Positions 1-9,019 of a stretch of 64,000 bases of DNA are shown one piece after another. The translations under genes were made by a program, and so were the position numbers. Source of the DNA: Brevibacillus composti. Lineage in GTDB: Bacteria; Bacillota; Bacilli; Brevibacillales; Brevibacillaceae. Within the stretch, counting starts at the first letter, position 1, and each line of letters begins with the position of its first letter. The DNA is taken from positions 3,796,001-3,860,000 of the forward strand of contig NZ_CP066308.1 in assembly GCF_016406105.1 (NCBI RefSeq). The letters run 5' to 3'. The notes beneath the pieces are model-generated. The model was not told the DNA's origin, ran no database searches, and saw only the letters and a list, made by a program, of their open reading frames with translations.

Positions 1-1676
1 GTCTCCCCCGGCGCGATTTCCGGGAACCGCTGGTTTTGCGTGTCGGTAGCCACGGTGACATCCCGGAGTGTGTACTTGGACTTGTTGGTGACAGTTCCCC
101 GGAGCCCCCCCTCGACATAGCGGAGGTCGGATTCAAATGTGCCGACATCCGACAGGAATTGCTCCGTCCCTACTTTGCGCATCGACCAGAACTCGACCTG
201 TTTGAACTGAATCTGCGTCCGATCCGCCTGCGACCATACCCAGGCTTTGGGCTGCGTCTGGTCCGGACGGTAGGGCAGAATAGGCCAGCTCCTGCCGCTG
301 CCTTCCACTTCGATCTCATAGTCGCTGCTGCGGGGGACGAACATCGCGGCAACGGCCTTTGCCTGAGCCGACCCGTTCCCGAGCATCTGAATGAAGCCGA
401 CCTGGTGCAAGAGCGGCTTGGTCCCGCGCTGCGACGCCCCTACGGTAAAAATGGCGATCCCCGTCACCACCGCGAGCGCAGGCACAGCTCCCCACATCCA
501 GCTCTGCTTGCGCTTGCGGCGCAACAGGTAAAACATCACCGGCCCCGCTATCAGCGCATACACGGCAAAGAAGAGCGCCAGCCATTTGATGTCCGGCATT
601 TTCAGGGCTGGAATCCGGTCCGCGGCATGATCGAGCGGCCAGATCCCGTCCATGGGACTTCGGTGGATGCGATGAATCGTGGTGCCAAAGCCTTTGTTCA
701 GGACATCTGCCCAAAAGCGGCTGTTCCCACTCCAGCTGGCTACGGGTTCCTCTGCCAGATCATAGGCGACGTACATCACTTTCCCTTCACCCACTGTGCG
801 GACAGCCACGAGCGGGATTCCCGCTTCGCTGTATATAGCCGTGCCTTCGCGCAACACCCCGGTGCTGACGGTAAACGGGCGATCCAGCCCGGGCGTGTTG
901 TTTTTGTCTACGGTCAGTGCGGGCAAGGCAGCAACCGTGGTGACCCCGGTTGCCTCCACTGGCGAGAGGTCTTTCAGTTCTCCCGCCGTCTTTCCGTAAT
1001 GGGCGCCGCCCGCGATCATCAACAGCCCGCCCGCCATGGTCCATTGGCGTATCGCGTCGATCTGCTGTCCGCTCAAACTGTCCAACGCAAAGTTGTTCAG
1101 CAAAAGCACATCCACCATCTGCAGCTGCGTGCGGTTTACCGGCATTTGTTCCGCTTTTAACGGCAGGACGCGAACCGGATTGTTGAACGCTGTTTTGGGC
1201 ATGGCTCCGAGGAAGTTGGCCGTGTCCGGATGCGAGGCCAGCACCCCTACGAACAGTGTGTCCCCGCTGTATCGCCTGCCGCCGACAGAGGCTTTTGCGA
1301 CGACCTTGTCCCCTTGCATCAGCGATACGTAGGTATTGGGCCCCACCTGGTTGCCGGGAACCGAGATCGTGACCTGTTTGGTCGCGCCCTTGGCGATCGA
1401 AATCGGCTGGTAATAGGCGACATTGAGGTGATTGCTTCCCCAGTCTCCGACAGTGACGACCAGATTGCCCTCGATATCCGCTCCGCTGTTGCTTGCCGTC
1501 ACCTGCACGGGAACGAATGACGTTTCTTTGTAATCTCCGCCAATCCCGGCAATCACGCCAAGTTGGACCGCCCCCTCCGCTTGTACGCCTGGCAGCCATC
1601 CGACCGGCATGCATGTGAGCAGCAGCAAGCAACTCAAAAAAGCCAAGAGCCATTGCTTGGACTTTGTACGATTCAT
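1..1676 (-). CDS. Large membrane-anchored protein with glutamine-amidotransferase-like fold, 3' end outside window
   Basis: The reading frame is open from an ATG at 1676 (preceded by GGTAGGAG) to the left window edge, at least 558 residues. Residues 1-33 form a signal peptide (MNRTKSKQW, then a Leu-rich core). The next about 300 residues are a beta-rich extracellular region followed by a Rossmann-like part with DVLLLNN and GGLLMIAGGAHYG, resembling the amidotransferase-like module of large Bacillota membrane proteins (DUF7408/DUF4350 type). One transmembrane helix (WLALFFAVYALIAGPVMFYLL) is followed by an RRKRKQ stop-transfer stretch and a second helix. No enzyme activity can be assigned. Such proteins often lie beside MoxR-ATPase and DUF58 genes, but that side is not visible. 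The call rests on architecture only. Confidence 0.6.
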   Translation of the reverse strand, partial: MNRTKSKQWLLAFLSCLLLLTCMPVGWLPGVQAEGAVQLGVIAGIGGDYKETSFVPVQVTASNSGADIEGNLVVTVGDWGSNHLNVAYYQPISIAKGATKQVTISVPGNQVGPNTYVSLMQGDKVVAKASVGGRRYSGDTLFVGVLASHPDTANFLGAMPKTAFNNPVRVLPLKAEQMPVNRTQLQMVDVLLLNNFALDSLSGQQIDAIRQWTMAGGLLMIAGGAHYGKTAGELKDLSPVEATGVTTVAALPALTVDKNNTPGLDRPFTVSTGVLREGTAIYSEAGIPLVAVRTVGEGKVMYVAYDLAEEPVASWSGNSRFWADVLNKGFGTTIHRIHRSPMDGIWPLDHAADRIPALKMPDIKWLALFFAVYALIAGPVMFYLLRRKRKQSWMWGAVPALAVVTGIAIFTVGASQRGTKPLLHQVGFIQMLGNGSAQAKAVAAMFVPRSSDYEIEVEGSGRSWPILPYRPDQTQPKAWVWSQADRTQIQFKQVEFWSMRKVGTEQFLSDVGTFESDLRYVEGGLRGTVTNKSKYTLRDVTVATDTQNQRFPEIAPGE

Positions 1677-1764
1677 CTCTCCTACCTCCACCGAAGACAG
1701 ATCTGATAAAACTTGTATGGGTTATGACGTTTGAAACGGCGGAAAAGCTACAGCTGGCCGAAAT

Positions 1765-1802
1765 GAAAAAAATGGCTCCCTTCTGACGTCAGAAGGAAAG
1801 CC
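1765..1802 (-). terminator. Rho-independent terminator after the YhgE/Pip gene
   Basis: The perfect palindrome CCTTCTGACGTCAGAAGG (1779-1796) is extended by GGCT/AGCC and followed on the minus strand by a run of seven T. It lies just behind the stop codon at 1815. Confidence 0.75.
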
Positions 1803-1814
1803 ACATACGGCGTT

Positions 1815-2891
1815 TTACGCGAGCTGTCTTGCTTCTTCTCTCGTTTCATCCTGCCTTTTGCCCTTTGGAACGATCGAAGCGAGAAGCACGCCAGCCAGCA
1901 ATATCACGCCCAGAGCCCCTGCCGCTTTTTCTGTACCCGCCCCGCCAAAAAGCAAATTCATATATCCCTCCACGGCGTAGGTGGCAGGCAAAAGCTGGCC
2001 GATCCACTGGTAGACATCGCCGAGCAATTCTCTTGGCACCACAGTTCCCGAGGTCACGAGCTGCAGAGACAGCACGGCCATATTCATGAGCATGCCCGCC
2101 ATGCCAAACAACGCGACGAACATCTGGGCAAAAACCATGAAAGTCAGGATCGTCAGAAAATGAAAGAGCGCAAAAGAAATGATCCCTCCCTGCATTTGCC
2201 CCCCAAAAGCGACGATAAGCCCTGTGCCGACGGCTGCGATGAATGCCGCTGCACCGGCGGTCACAGCCGTGCCGGCCCCCATATGCTGCCATCTGGCAAG
2301 AGAGCCTGCAATCGCCTGCGACGCCTGATGCAGATTCATCGCCATCAGCATGGCCCCGACATAGGAGGCGAGAACCAGCATCATCGGTATCATCTGATTG
2401 TTCATCCCCTTTACAGGGTGAATCATCTCGATGTCGGCCGCTGCTTGGCGGTACAACTGGGCGGTCATCTGCTCGACTCCCGCTTTCATGATGCTTACGG
2501 TCATCTGGGGATTGGACGCATTCATGGTGTAATGCAGCTTGCTTGCCTGATCAGCCTTTTCTGCCTGTCCAGCCGCAGGAAGGTCCCGGTGGTATCCCTC
2601 TGGTATCGTCACAATGAGGTGCACCGCTCTTTGGTCCAGCAGGAGAAGCGCCTGCTCTTTTGAGGCGGAGACTGCCCTGTACGGCAAAGCGGCACGCAGA
2701 TTCTCCTCCAACCGCTCACCAGCGGCTCCGTCCTCATTTACAATGGCGATTGGAAGCTGATCGATTCGATCCCATACCCCATCGTACGCTGTCATCCAGA
2801 CTGTGCAAAAAATGAGTTGTGCCATAAGGGCCACAACCACCGCAATCATCGTCTGCGGCTGTCTCATGTACTTGTTCCAGGCAGTTCCCAT
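1815..2891 (-). CDS. YhgE/Pip-family membrane protein
   Basis: A 358-residue protein. It begins with a cytoplasmic stretch and a transmembrane helix (residues about 14-34), followed by the YhgE/Pip hallmark LPIAIVNEDGAAGERL. An extracellular domain of about 130 residues follows, then a C-terminal block of five or six helices. This is the fold of ABC-2 permease-like YhgE/Pip proteins, which include phage infection proteins and type VII secretion-associated factors. The start is supported by GAGAGGGGAAAGGG upstream. In related genomes such genes often sit beside a PadR repressor, and a broken PadR lies head-to-head at 2911. The transported substrate is unknown. Confidence 0.75.
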   Translation of the reverse strand: MGTAWNKYMRQPQTMIAVVVALMAQLIFCTVWMTAYDGVWDRIDQLPIAIVNEDGAAGERLEENLRAALPYRAVSASKEQALLLLDQRAVHLIVTIPEGYHRDLPAAGQAEKADQASKLHYTMNASNPQMTVSIMKAGVEQMTAQLYRQAAADIEMIHPVKGMNNQMIPMMLVLASYVGAMLMAMNLHQASQAIAGSLARWQHMGAGTAVTAGAAAFIAAVGTGLIVAFGGQMQGGIISFALFHFLTILTFMVFAQMFVALFGMAGMLMNMAVLSLQLVTSGTVVPRELLGDVYQWIGQLLPATYAVEGYMNLLFGGAGTEKAAGALGVILLAGVLLASIVPKGKRQDETREEARQLA

Positions 2892-2910
2892 CCCTTTCCC
2901 CTCTCTTTTT

Positions 2911-3356
2911 ATAAGTTATAAAGAGGAAGGACTCGTCAGGCTGCGGGGGATTGAACAGAATACCCATCGGCCCGCACGCAAGCTGTACGAAATAACGGAA
3001 GCCGGTCGGGATGCCCTGATCCTCTGGACGATGGAGCCTGCCGGATTGGAGACCATCCGTGACGAGTTTCTGCTAAAGGTATACAATTCCTGGCTGATCG
3101 CCCCTTCGCAGATGATCACCCAGTTCGCGGACATGAAAAAAAGCATGAAGAGCGGCTCGCCGCCTACTTGCAAGCGGCGGCCGGGATGCGGAGCCGGCAG
3201 GCGTCCGCAGAAAAAACAGCCCCTCATTCCGCCTCCTTGCCGGTCATCGAGTTCGGGATCGAGTACGAGCGGCTCTACATCCAGTGGTGTGAGCAAATGA
3301 TAGCGAAGCTTGCAGCAGAAGGGGAAGAGCATCAGCCAGGCGGCCTTGCAAAATGA
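2911..3356 (+). pseudogene. PadR-family transcriptional regulator, 5'-truncated and frameshifted
   Basis: The frame contains SYKEEGLVR followed by RKLYEITEAGRDAL, the second half of a PadR winged helix, and then the C-terminal helical domain (IRDEFLLKVYNSWL). The first about 45 residues, including the recognition helix, are missing; upstream DNA is the 5' region of the divergent YhgE gene. A second lesion lies in the A-run near 3136-3142. Seven A are present, and one more would join the frame to KHEERLAAYLQ and the remaining C-terminus, which stops at 3356. The gene was probably the PadR repressor of the neighbouring YhgE gene. The frameshift alone could be a sequencing error, but the N-terminal loss is real sequence. 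Confidence 0.7.
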
Positions 3357-3369
3357 TGGCATGCAGGCA

Positions 3370-5264
3370 ATCGAGTAGGAGGGGGCGGCTAGCCCCCGAC
3401 CTCTCACACCACCTAGCATGCGGCTCCGCACTAGGCGGTTCGCCAACCTTGACGAATTTCGAAATATCTTTGGGTTACACTCTTGAGTCCTTGGGATTGC
3501 CAGTAGGCATTCCCAAGGGCTTTGTGTAAGTGGGGAGTTATTGAGGTGCGCCACGCGCCTTTGCGCGTGGACGCAATTTCGAAGGCCTGTTGATGTGTCA
3601 GTCCTAATTTCCGAAGTTCGCGGTAACGAGTACGAACCCGTTTCCATTGGTGCCATAGACAGAGCCGTAACCGGCGTTTTAGCCATGATTCCAACTCTGC
3701 AAGTGGTTTTGGGGTTTCAATAAGTGCGTAGTAGCCAATCCACCCCATTAGATATTGATTCAGTTGCTGAATCCGTTCCTTCATGGAAATACTCCATGTC
3801 GGTTTGGTCAATGTCCGAATCTTATCTTTCACCCGCTTGAGCGACTTCGGAGAGATACGAATCCTTGCCTCTTTCTGCGCTGTGAAACTGAATCCCAGAA
3901 ACTTGCGTTTCCACGGCCTTTCCACTGCGCTTTTCTCCTTGTTTACCTTGAGTTTTAATTTCCCCTCCAAGTATCGCTCGATACTAGCTTTTACCCGTTC
4001 TCCGGCACGTTTTGTTTTCACGTAGATGTTACAGTCATCCGCAAAACGGCTGAAGTGCAGTCCTCTACGCTCCAATTCCTTATCCAGGTCATCCAACATA
4101 ATGTTGGACAGTAATGGACTAAGCGGGCCGCCCTGAGGAGTGCCTTCCTCTGTGTGGCTCACAATCCCTCCTGCCATTACGCCTGACTTCAGGTATTTGC
4201 GAATCAGTTTCAGAACCCTCTTGTCCTTCACTTTCCTCGCAACGCGGCTCATGAGGATGTCGTGGTTCACACGATCAAAGAATTTCTCCAGATCGATGTC
4301 CACTACGATTCGGTATCCTTCACGGATAAATCTTTGCGCTTGACGCACCGCATCGTGTCCCCGTTTTCCCGGCCGGAAGCCAAAGCTATTTGGCGAGAAC
4401 CCCGGATCGAAGATCGGTGTCAATACTTGGAGAATGGCTTGTTGGAGCATACGATCCAGTGCGGTAGGTATACCTAATAGCCTGACTCCTCCGTCGGGTT
4501 TCGGGATTTCGACCCTTCGGACAGGAGCAGGCTTATAGGTGCCGTCCAGCAGTTGCTGGCGAATCTTTTCCCAGTGTTCGACGACATAGGCTCGGAGGTG
4601 TTCGGTTGAAACCCCATCAATGCCTGCCGCCCCACCGTTGGACTCCACTTTCTTTAGGGCTTCCAAGAGATTCTTCCGTTCCAGGATTTGCTCCAACAAT
4701 TCCACTCGATACTTCTCCCTTCGCAGGACGAGACTCAGGTCTTGCCGGTCGATGCTCTGCCCTCTCCGGTAACCTCGGGGCTTCACCCCTACTTTCCCGA
4801 AGGAGTTCCTTTCGGAATTCTGCTTTCTACACATCGAATGTCTCGAAAGATTCTGGTTCGTCCTTGAGTTGGCGTTCAGCCCTTCCGCTTTCCGGCGTCC
4901 CGTACTCGCGTACTACGGCCTCTGCTGACTCCTGTACGTTCAGCGGAGCCTCACGGCTCCGGTTACCATCGTCAGATGGCGTTCGTACAGGCCTCCCCAG
5001 GTAAGAACGTCATCTTTCCGCTCATGTACCCACCCAAGTTTACTAGAGTAGTCCTTGGCGGCTTAGGACTTCGCCTTGTCTTGCAGGCTCATCCGACTAC
5101 CCTAGCCTCAAATTGGGTTCGTGTACCTTGGGTCGAGCATTTGCCTCCAGCTTCCTTCAGATTCCACCTCACGATGGACACCCTTGCTCTTGGCTAACGG
5201 TAGGCGCTCGCCAGCCCCCGTTCGGGACTTTCACCCTATAGATGATCGCCCATGCTGGGCGCAC
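3370..5264 (-). mobile_element. Group IIC intron, complete, inserted behind a terminator
   Basis: The 5' end is GTGCGCCC at 5264, followed by the TAGGGTGAAAGTCCCGAACG block typical of bacterial group II introns. The 3' end is read as ...CCTACTCGAT at 3370, preceded by a domain V/VI-like stretch (GAGCCGCATGCTAGG, then GGGGGCTAGCCGCCCCC with a bulged A). The open reading frame sits in domain IV. Length is about 1.9 kb, usual for class C. The 5' exon is the stem and start of the T-tract of the CdaR-gene terminator (5269-5302), the known target type for class C introns. The boundary bases are inferred from motifs. Confidence 0.88.
3431..4834 (-). CDS. ltrA: Group II intron reverse transcriptase/maturase
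   Basis: A 467-residue intron-encoded protein. RT blocks appear in order: GGAAGIDGVS (about 68-76), RRVEIPKPDGGVRLLGIP (106-123), the FGFRPG block (151-156), VVDIDLEKFFDRVNHD (177-192), TPQGGPLSPLLSNI (232-245), and the catalytic FADD (264-267) in place of the commoner YADD. The maturase X/thumb region follows (KFLGFSF, then a basic WLKRRLR stretch). There is no HNH endonuclease domain, as expected for class C, which inserts without second-strand cleavage. The protein assists splicing and copies the intron RNA into new sites. All catalytic residues seen are intact, so the element may be active. Confidence 0.95.
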   Translation of the reverse strand: MCRKQNSERNSFGKVGVKPRGYRRGQSIDRQDLSLVLRREKYRVELLEQILERKNLLEALKKVESNGGAAGIDGVSTEHLRAYVVEHWEKIRQQLLDGTYKPAPVRRVEIPKPDGGVRLLGIPTALDRMLQQAILQVLTPIFDPGFSPNSFGFRPGKRGHDAVRQAQRFIREGYRIVVDIDLEKFFDRVNHDILMSRVARKVKDKRVLKLIRKYLKSGVMAGGIVSHTEEGTPQGGPLSPLLSNIMLDDLDKELERRGLHFSRFADDCNIYVKTKRAGERVKASIERYLEGKLKLKVNKEKSAVERPWKRKFLGFSFTAQKEARIRISPKSLKRVKDKIRTLTKPTWSISMKERIQQLNQYLMGWIGYYALIETPKPLAELESWLKRRLRLCLWHQWKRVRTRYRELRKLGLTHQQAFEIASTRKGAWRTSITPHLHKALGNAYWQSQGLKSVTQRYFEIRQGWRTA

Positions 5265-5268
5265 AAGA

Positions 5269-5302
5269 AGAGGAGACCGGCATCAGGCAGCCGGTCTCCT
5301 CT
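5269..5302 (-). terminator. Terminator of the CdaR-type gene, invaded by the intron
   Basis: A perfect 12-bp stem AGAGGAGACCGG / CCGGTCTCCTCT with a 10-base loop. On the minus strand the stem is followed by TCTT and then immediately by the intron 5' end, so the T-tract is interrupted. On the plus strand the stem is followed by GTTTTTGC, so it may work in both directions. Confidence 0.85.
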
Positions 5303-5340
5303 GTTTTTGCTTCTATCATTCTGTCCAGCTTGGGATGGGT

Positions 5341-6450
5341 TCAGTCGAGAATGCCATCCTCTCTCTCCAGATTCTGATACATCCATACCGCCAACTGAAG
5401 CGACACCGCATCGTGAAAAACCTGCGGATCGTAGCCTGTCCGCTCCTTGATTTTCCCCAGCCGGTAAATCAGCGTATTGCGGTGAATAAACAGTTGTTTT
5501 GCCGCTTCCCCGATGTTCAGATTGCAGGCAAAAAACGCTTCCAGCGTCTCAATCGAGGTGTGCGGTGTTCCCGCAAATACCCGGTTGACAAATTTCTGTT
5601 TGACTTGCGGGTCGATGCGGTTGATCAGCGCCTTGGTCTCCACATCGAGATAGGAGATCAGGCCTCGCCCAGGGTCCCCGAGCAGCAAAGCCAGCTTCGC
5701 TTCCTCATGGGATGCCGCGATCTTGCTCGTCTCCATCACCTGGGAGCCCAGGCCGATTTTAAAGCCGATCTCCTTTTGCCGCAAAAATCCCTGGATCTCC
5801 TCCAGCTTTCTCCGGACGGCTTGCTCCTCGAGGCCGGAAGTGAGGATGAACAAGCGGTTGACGCTGCGGAATCCGACCAGCAGCTGCATTTCATTCAGCA
5901 GCTCCTCTACTTTTTGGATCAGCTCCTGCGCTTGCATGGGCAGCTCGCGCAGTTCGATCAGCGAGACCTGATAGGGTGCCCGCAGCTTGATTTTCAATAG
6001 GTTCAGCCGCTGCTCTGCCGATTCGACATTGGGCTCCCGTCCGATCAGCTCCTCGAAGACCATTTCTTTCATCCGCTGTTTCCACTCGATCTGGGAGGCC
6101 AAAAAAGACTGGTTGATCATCATCTCCGTGATCATTTTGACCAGCTCGCCGAACTCCCTTATCTCCTCCGGCTCCCCGGTAATCCCAATCACGCCGATCA
6201 TTTTTTCCTGAAAGACGATGGGCAGATTGATCCCCGGTCGTGCCCCTTTATAGAGATGCTGGTTATCCCGGGTGATCATCAGCAGTTGGCCCGAGCGAAT
6301 GACATCCGCCGCTCCTTCGTGAATTTCTCCGACGCGCGACAGGTCTCCGGACGCGATGATCGTCCCGGTGTGATCCATGATATTGATATTTCGATTCAAA
6401 CGGTTCATGGTCTCGCGTACAATTTGCCTTGCCATTTTCGCGGTAAGCAT
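5341..6450 (-). CDS. CdaR-family sugar-diacid/carboxylate regulator
   Basis: A 369-residue protein from the ATG at 6450; an in-frame upstream start at 6507 is possible, but families of this type begin near MLTAKMARQIV. Residues 1-130 form the sugar-diacid recognition domain (MARQIVRETM, NINIMDHTGTIIASGD, GINLPIVFQEKMIGVIGI). The middle is a GGDEF-like CdaR domain, and the C-terminus is a PucR-type helix-turn-helix (NIGEAAKQLFIHRNTLIYRLGKIKERTGYDP). These proteins activate carboxylate-utilisation genes when bound to glycerate, glucarate or similar acids. It is divergent from glycerate kinase, its probable target, across the 6451-6626 promoter region. The inducer is inferred from the neighbours. 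Confidence 0.9.
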   Translation of the reverse strand: MLTAKMARQIVRETMNRLNRNINIMDHTGTIIASGDLSRVGEIHEGAADVIRSGQLLMITRDNQHLYKGARPGINLPIVFQEKMIGVIGITGEPEEIREFGELVKMITEMMINQSFLASQIEWKQRMKEMVFEELIGREPNVESAEQRLNLLKIKLRAPYQVSLIELRELPMQAQELIQKVEELLNEMQLLVGFRSVNRLFILTSGLEEQAVRRKLEEIQGFLRQKEIGFKIGLGSQVMETSKIAASHEEAKLALLLGDPGRGLISYLDVETKALINRIDPQVKQKFVNRVFAGTPHTSIETLEAFFACNLNIGEAAKQLFIHRNTLIYRLGKIKERTGYDPQVFHDAVSLQLAVWMYQNLEREDGILD

Positions 6451-6574
6451 CCTGTCATCTTGCCTTTCTATCCTCAGTATTTCCGGTCGTTTATCTATGA
6501 TAAACAAAATTGCGCGAATATTTCTACCCGTTTTTTATGGATGGTAACCGATGCTTTCCGTCCGCTTCCCTCTT

Positions 6575-6607
6575 TATAATGAAAAAAAGTTTTGAAAGCG
6601 CTTAACG
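6575..6607 (+). promoter_or_regulatory. Promoter -10 box and CcpA-type cre site upstream of glycerate kinase
   Basis: TATAAT at 6575-6580 is followed by TTGAAAGCGCTTAACG at 6592-6607, a good match to the catabolite-responsive element consensus. A site just downstream of the start point would let CcpA block transcription when a preferred sugar is present. No clear CdaR box was identified. Confidence 0.5.
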
Positions 6608-6626
6608 TTAGGAGTGGAATGTCAGA

Positions 6627-7772
6627 GTGAAGGTTGTGATCGCACCCGATTCTTTTAAAGGAAGCCTGTCTGCCATTGACGTTGCCACTGCCATCGAAGC
6701 CGGCGTCAAAAAGGTCCTGCCTGATGCCCAGACGGTCCTCGTGCCCGTCGCCGACGGCGGAGAAGGAACGATGGACAGCCTGGTCGCCGCCACCCGGGGA
6801 CGCCAGGTGAACGTCACCGTAACCGGTCCGCTGCACACGCCGGTCCAGGCCGCTTACGGCATTCTCGGAGATCAAGTCACCTGTGTGATTGAAATGGCCA
6901 GCGCATCGGGCTTGTGTCTGGTTCCAAGCGAAAAGAGAGATCCTCTGATCACGACGACGTATGGTACGGGCGAACTGATCAGACAAGCGCTGGACGACGG
7001 TTGCCGCAGATTTATCCTCGGCATCGGTGGAAGCGCTACCAATGACGGCGGCATCGGCATGCTGCAGGCCCTCGGCATGAAGCTGCTAGACGCCCGGGGA
7101 GAATCCGTCAGCTTTGGCGGCGCGGCTGTCGAAAACATCGTGTCCATCGACGACAGCGCGTTTGATGCCCGGATTCGCGAAGCGGAGTTTTTGATCGCTT
7201 CGGATGTGCAAAATCCGCTCGTCGGACCGCACGGCGCTTCTCATGTGTTCGGGCCGCAAAAAGGGGCCACGCCGGAGATCGCGGACCGGCTGGACCGCTC
7301 CCTTTCCAAATGGGCCGACCTGGTCGAAGCCAAGACGGGCATCCGGCTGCACGAGCTGGCAGGCGCAGGAGCGGCAGGCGGAATTGGCGGTGCCTTTCAA
7401 GCGTTTTTCCCCTCCCATATGAGACGGGGCATCGACATCGTGATGGAGTACACCCAGCTAGGCAAGCATCTGGAGAATGCCGATCTCGTCTTCACCGGGG
7501 AAGGACAGATTGATTTTCAAACAGCCTCTGGCAAAACTCCGATGGGAGTAGCGCAAGAAGCCCAGCAACGAGGCGTTCCGGTTTTCGTTCTGGCCGGATC
7601 CATCGGTCGCGGCATCGATACGCTTTATCAGTACGGAATTCATAGCATTCATAGCATTATCAATGCGCCGATGACACTGGAGGAAGCGATGAAACGGGCC
7701 CCGGAGCTGCTGGCTCAAACAGCGGAGCAAGTGCTTCGCACGTATCTGGCACGTCCCACCAATCAAAGATAA
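6627..7772 (+). CDS. Glycerate kinase (GarK/GlxK family)
   Basis: A 381-residue protein starting at GTG 6627, with AGGAG about 12 bases upstream. Family signatures appear in order: APDSFKGSLSA at the N-terminus, VADGGEGTMDSL (about 42-53), GGSATNDGGIGML (about 133-145), GAGAAGGIGGAFQAF and VFTGEGQIDFQT. The enzyme phosphorylates D-glycerate with ATP, feeding carboxylate breakdown products into lower glycolysis. The permease gene follows 20 bp downstream, suggesting one transcript. The GarK class usually makes 2-phosphoglycerate; this is known for the family rather than visible here. Confidence 0.93.
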   Translation: MKVVIAPDSFKGSLSAIDVATAIEAGVKKVLPDAQTVLVPVADGGEGTMDSLVAATRGRQVNVTVTGPLHTPVQAAYGILGDQVTCVIEMASASGLCLVPSEKRDPLITTTYGTGELIRQALDDGCRRFILGIGGSATNDGGIGMLQALGMKLLDARGESVSFGGAAVENIVSIDDSAFDARIREAEFLIASDVQNPLVGPHGASHVFGPQKGATPEIADRLDRSLSKWADLVEAKTGIRLHELAGAGAAGGIGGAFQAFFPSHMRRGIDIVMEYTQLGKHLENADLVFTGEGQIDFQTASGKTPMGVAQEAQQRGVPVFVLAGSIGRGIDTLYQYGIHSIHSIINAPMTLEEAMKRAPELLAQTAEQVLRTYLARPTNQR

Positions 7773-7792
7773 TCGTATAAGGGGGTTTTTTC

Positions 7793-8911
7793 ATGCAAAT
7801 CAAACGCACGATCGAAAAGGTTCCAGGCGGACTCATGGTTGTTCCTCTGCTCCTGGGTGCTCTGCTGAACACGATTGACCAAATGCATCTACCCTTTATC
7901 ATGAGTTTTCTGAAGTCTCTCGGCGTCGCTGCCACCAGTGATGGCCATTATGAGTTTTTGCGGATTGGCGGATTCTCCGAAGCACTCTTTAAAAACAGTT
8001 CGATTATCTTGATTGCCCTCTTCCTGTTCTGCTGTGGAAGCCAGATGAATCTCCGCGTAGGCGGAACAGCCCTGAAAAAAGGCGTCCTGCTGACCGCGAG
8101 CAAATACTTCACGGGCGTGATCGTCGGCTTTATGTGGGGCAAGCTGTCCGGTGACATGATGAACGGCTTCCTCGGCCTCTCTGCCATGGCGATCATCGCG
8201 GCGATGACCAATGGAAACGGCGGCATGTACGCGGCCCTCACCTCCCAGTACGGCAACCGCTCGGACGTCGGTGCGGTGGCAGTGCTCTCGCTGAACGACG
8301 GTCCTTTCTTTACGCTGATGGCACTCGGGATGCTCGGGGCAAACTTCCCGGTCATCGCCTTTATCGCGGTACTCTTGCCAATCGGGATCGGCATGATCTT
8401 GGGCAATCTGGACCCGGAAATTCGCGATTTCTTAAAAGCGGGGGAACTGCTTCCCGTCCCGTTCTTCGCTTTTTCTCTCGGCGCGGGGATGAACTTCGCG
8501 ACCTTCCTCAAGCCGGAGGTGCTGCTGGGCGGACTGGCTCTCGGCTTCATGACCACCATCCTGACGGGCGGCACAGGGATGCTCGTGTTCAAGCTCTTCC
8601 GTGAAAAGAGCCACATCGCTCCGGTGGCGGAAGCCTCTACCGCCGGAAACGCCGTAGGGACACCGGCTGCCATCGCTGCAGCGGCAACCGTAGCGGCCGG
8701 CTCCGGCATGATGTCCGCTGCCGATGCGCAAGCTTACCAAGACATGGTGAATATTGCGACAGCGCAGATCTCCATCTCTACGCTGACGACCGCCATCCTC
8801 TGCCCGATCGCCGTCATTATGATCGACAACTGGCAAAAGAAACGCGGCATCAACGGCAGACTGGAGTCCCACGAAATGGACAATCCTGCCCATGCTGCCG
8901 TAAATCGCTAA
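7793..8911 (+). CDS. kdgT: 2-keto-3-deoxygluconate permease family transporter
   Basis: A 372-residue integral membrane protein with about ten hydrophobic segments. It matches the KdgT family: an N-terminal RTIEKVPGGLMVVPLLLGALLNT, a central NGNGGMYAALTSQYG stretch, GAVAVLSLNDGPFF, and AEASTAGNAVGTPAA near the end. The ATG at 7793 follows AAGGGGG. KdgT-type carriers import 2-keto-3-deoxygluconate by proton symport. Here the pairing with glycerate kinase suggests uptake of a sugar acid or of a compound that yields glycerate. A strong terminator follows, closing the two-gene unit. Confidence 0.9.
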   Translation: MQIKRTIEKVPGGLMVVPLLLGALLNTIDQMHLPFIMSFLKSLGVAATSDGHYEFLRIGGFSEALFKNSSIILIALFLFCCGSQMNLRVGGTALKKGVLLTASKYFTGVIVGFMWGKLSGDMMNGFLGLSAMAIIAAMTNGNGGMYAALTSQYGNRSDVGAVAVLSLNDGPFFTLMALGMLGANFPVIAFIAVLLPIGIGMILGNLDPEIRDFLKAGELLPVPFFAFSLGAGMNFATFLKPEVLLGGLALGFMTTILTGGTGMLVFKLFREKSHIAPVAEASTAGNAVGTPAAIAAAATVAAGSGMMSAADAQAYQDMVNIATAQISISTLTTAILCPIAVIMIDNWQKKRGINGRLESHEMDNPAHAAVNR

Positions 8912-8926
8912 AAGACCCTGCCCATA

Positions 8927-8960
8927 TGCCCCTGACACGCCGTCAGGGGCAGGGATATTT
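8927..8960 (+). terminator. Terminator after the permease gene
   Basis: Stem TGCCCCTGAC / GTCAGGGGCA with a 5-base loop, extended by a partial CCCTG/CAGGG pairing and followed by GATATTTCTT. Confidence 0.75.
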
Positions 8961-9019
8961 CTTCAGCTGCCAGACAACCATGCACAAGTCCAAAGTCTTT
9001 GGATGAAAAGGAGAGAATC

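Noticed and set aside
3431-4834. Retron or diversity-generating retroelement reverse transcriptase
   Set aside because: The RT is surrounded by group II intron ends (GTGCGCCC and ...CTACTCGAT) and carries the maturase X region. No msr/msd RNA and no template/variable repeat were seen.
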